From: Mycobacterium colombiense
GTDB taxonomy: Bacteria > Actinomycetota > Actinomycetes > Mycobacteriales > Mycobacteriaceae
Direction of reading: 5' to 3'
DNA length: 32,349 nt
Assembly (NCBI RefSeq): GCF_003284975.1
Contig: NZ_QMEU01000050.1
Span: 1-32,349, forward strand
A model generated the notes under the pieces. That model was not told the DNA's origin, made no database searches, and saw only the letters and a program-made list of their open reading frames with translations. Positions 31,456 through 32,349 of this stretch are shown piece after piece. Position 1 is the stretch's first letter. Every line of letters starts with the position of its first letter. The position numbers and the translations under genes were made by a program.

Positions 31456-32349
31456 ATGGCTGAAAAACCCAAGGCTCGCGCCCGCGCGTCGGGAGCGAGC
31501 GAGGTCGTGGCGGAGTTAGCCGCTGCCGGGTTCGACAACGCCCGCCAGATCGCTCGGGGCGCCGCCGGGGTGGTCTACTGCTGTCGCGAGACAGCGCTCG
31601 GGCGCAATGTGGCGATCAAGGTGCTACCGACCTTCAGCGACGACGCCGGCCGCGAACGATTTCTGCGCGAGGGCTACGCCATGGGCGGGCTCTCGGGGCA
31701 CCCGAACATCGTCAACATTTTGCGGGTCGGCCTGACCGCGAGCGGCCGTCCGTACATCGTCATGTCGTACTGCCCCGCGGGCTCGCTGGGCCTGCGGGTG
31801 CAGCGCGAGGGCCCCATCGCCTGGCCGGAAGCCGTGCGGATCGGCGTAAAGCTCTGCGGCGCACTGGAAACCGCACACCTGAGCGGCACGCTGCATCGCG
31901 ACATCAAGCCCGCGAACGTGCTCGTCAACGACTACGGCGAACCGCAACTGACCGACTTCGGGACCGCCCACATCGCCGGCGGATACGAAACGGCGGCCGG
32001 ATTGTTCTCCGGCACAATCGATTACCTCGCGCCCGAGGTGATGGCGGGCGATCCCGCGACCGTCGGCAGCGACGTCTATTCGCTTGGCGCCACCCTGTAT
32101 TCGCTCATCGCCGGCAGCCCCGCCTACGAGCGCCGCGGCAGCGAAGACCTGCTCGCGCACTACACACGGATCAACAACACGCGGGTGCCGGACCTGCGCC
32201 CCGGCGGGATCCCCGACGCGGTGTGTTCGGCGATCGAGACGGCGATGGCGGTCGACGCGGCCGAGCGGCCGGCTTCGGCGGCGGAGTTCGGTCGCGGACT
32301 GCAGGAGAGCCTGCGCCGCAACGGCCTGAAGCCCGACGCGATGGCCATC
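31456..32349 (+). CDS. PknK-like serine/threonine protein kinase (3' end outside window)
   Basis: The 298 residues seen are open to the window edge. They form a whole Hanks-type kinase domain: glycine loop IARGAAGVVYC, VAIKVL with the ATP-anchoring Lys, HRDIKPANVLV, TDFGTA and LAPEVMAG. Sequence order (FDNARQIARGAAG, GGLSGHPNIV, YGEPQLTDFG) closely follows M. tuberculosis PknK, whose kinase domain is joined to an AAA/LuxR-type regulator; that part would lie beyond 32349. Two alanines replace residues of the usual GGFG loop, so ATP affinity may differ. AGG lies just before the ATG. Confidence 0.88.
   Translation, partial: MAEKPKARARASGASEVVAELAAAGFDNARQIARGAAGVVYCCRETALGRNVAIKVLPTFSDDAGRERFLREGYAMGGLSGHPNIVNILRVGLTASGRPYIVMSYCPAGSLGLRVQREGPIAWPEAVRIGVKLCGALETAHLSGTLHRDIKPANVLVNDYGEPQLTDFGTAHIAGGYETAAGLFSGTIDYLAPEVMAGDPATVGSDVYSLGATLYSLIAGSPAYERRGSEDLLAHYTRINNTRVPDLRPGGIPDAVCSAIETAMAVDAAERPASAAEFGRGLQESLRRNGLKPDAMAI

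Noticed and set aside
1..32349. CRISPR array
   Set aside because: No regularly spaced repeat of suitable length; the 7-bp iterons at 6939-7160 have 4-5-bp spacers in their dense parts and are not CRISPR.

Overview
The window is high-GC actinobacterial DNA and almost certainly comes from a Mycobacterium. It carries a bifunctional dCTP deaminase/dUTPase (dcd) next to an exported LAS-fold protein, the same pairing as Rv0321/Rv0320 of M. tuberculosis. It also carries a DUF7159-like mycobacterial membrane protein, a mycofactocin-type short-chain dehydrogenase and the start of a PknK-like kinase. GTG/TTG starts and apparently leaderless genes (a TANNNT hexamer 6-7 nt before the start codon) fit this genus.

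Layout. (1) 1-2711 is core chromosome: DUF7159-like protein, dcd and the exported LAS-like protein, all on the minus strand. (2) 2712-2785 is tRNA-Gly(CCC). Its 3' part (2738-2786) is repeated exactly, 49 bp, at 26926-26974, which defines an integrated element of about 24.2 kb. (3) 2787-10009 is the element backbone: an L7/L12-like/SHOCT protein, a tyrosine integrase, a serine recombinase, a possible frameshifted small gene, a small-terminase-like protein, an SF3 helicase, a prim-pol primase and an AlpA/Xis-like protein. A cluster of GGGTGAC iterons looks like a replication origin. No capsid, portal, large terminase, tail or lysis gene is present, so the element looks like a phage satellite rather than a complete prophage. 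(4) 10010-10911 has no recognisable gene. (5) 10912-23885 is a large defence cargo. Its plus-strand operon encodes an ADP-ribosyltransferase-fold protein, a Z1 SF2 ATPase, a DUF4420 PD-(D/E)XK nuclease, a paraMORC-type GHKL ATPase, three unrecognised proteins (one with a winged helix), a possible small Cys protein, a Vsr nuclease and a MORC/MutL-like GHKL ATPase. It converges on a minus-strand m5C methyltransferase fused to a degenerate EndoIII/MutY-like Fe-S domain. (6) 24204-26687 is a second minus-strand stretch of the backbone: an HTH protein and four small unknown proteins. (7) 26975-32349 is chromosome again: an NDH-2-like flavoprotein, a cupin, an NAD(P)-binding protein and a nitroreductase in one operon, then the dehydrogenase and the truncated kinase.

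How the genes may work together. The methyltransferase would mark self DNA, and Vsr would repair T:G mismatches from m5C deamination. The Z1 motor, DUF4420 nuclease and two GHKL ATPases resemble the restriction-like systems built around MORC/paraMORC ATPases and the Mza-type systems. The least expected parts are the ADP-ribosyltransferase, coupled to the Z1 gene by a 4-nt GTGA overlap, and the methyltransferase-Fe-S fusion. The cargo sits between two minus-strand backbone blocks, as if inserted into the middle of a satellite. All functional statements are read from sequence by eye; no database search was run.
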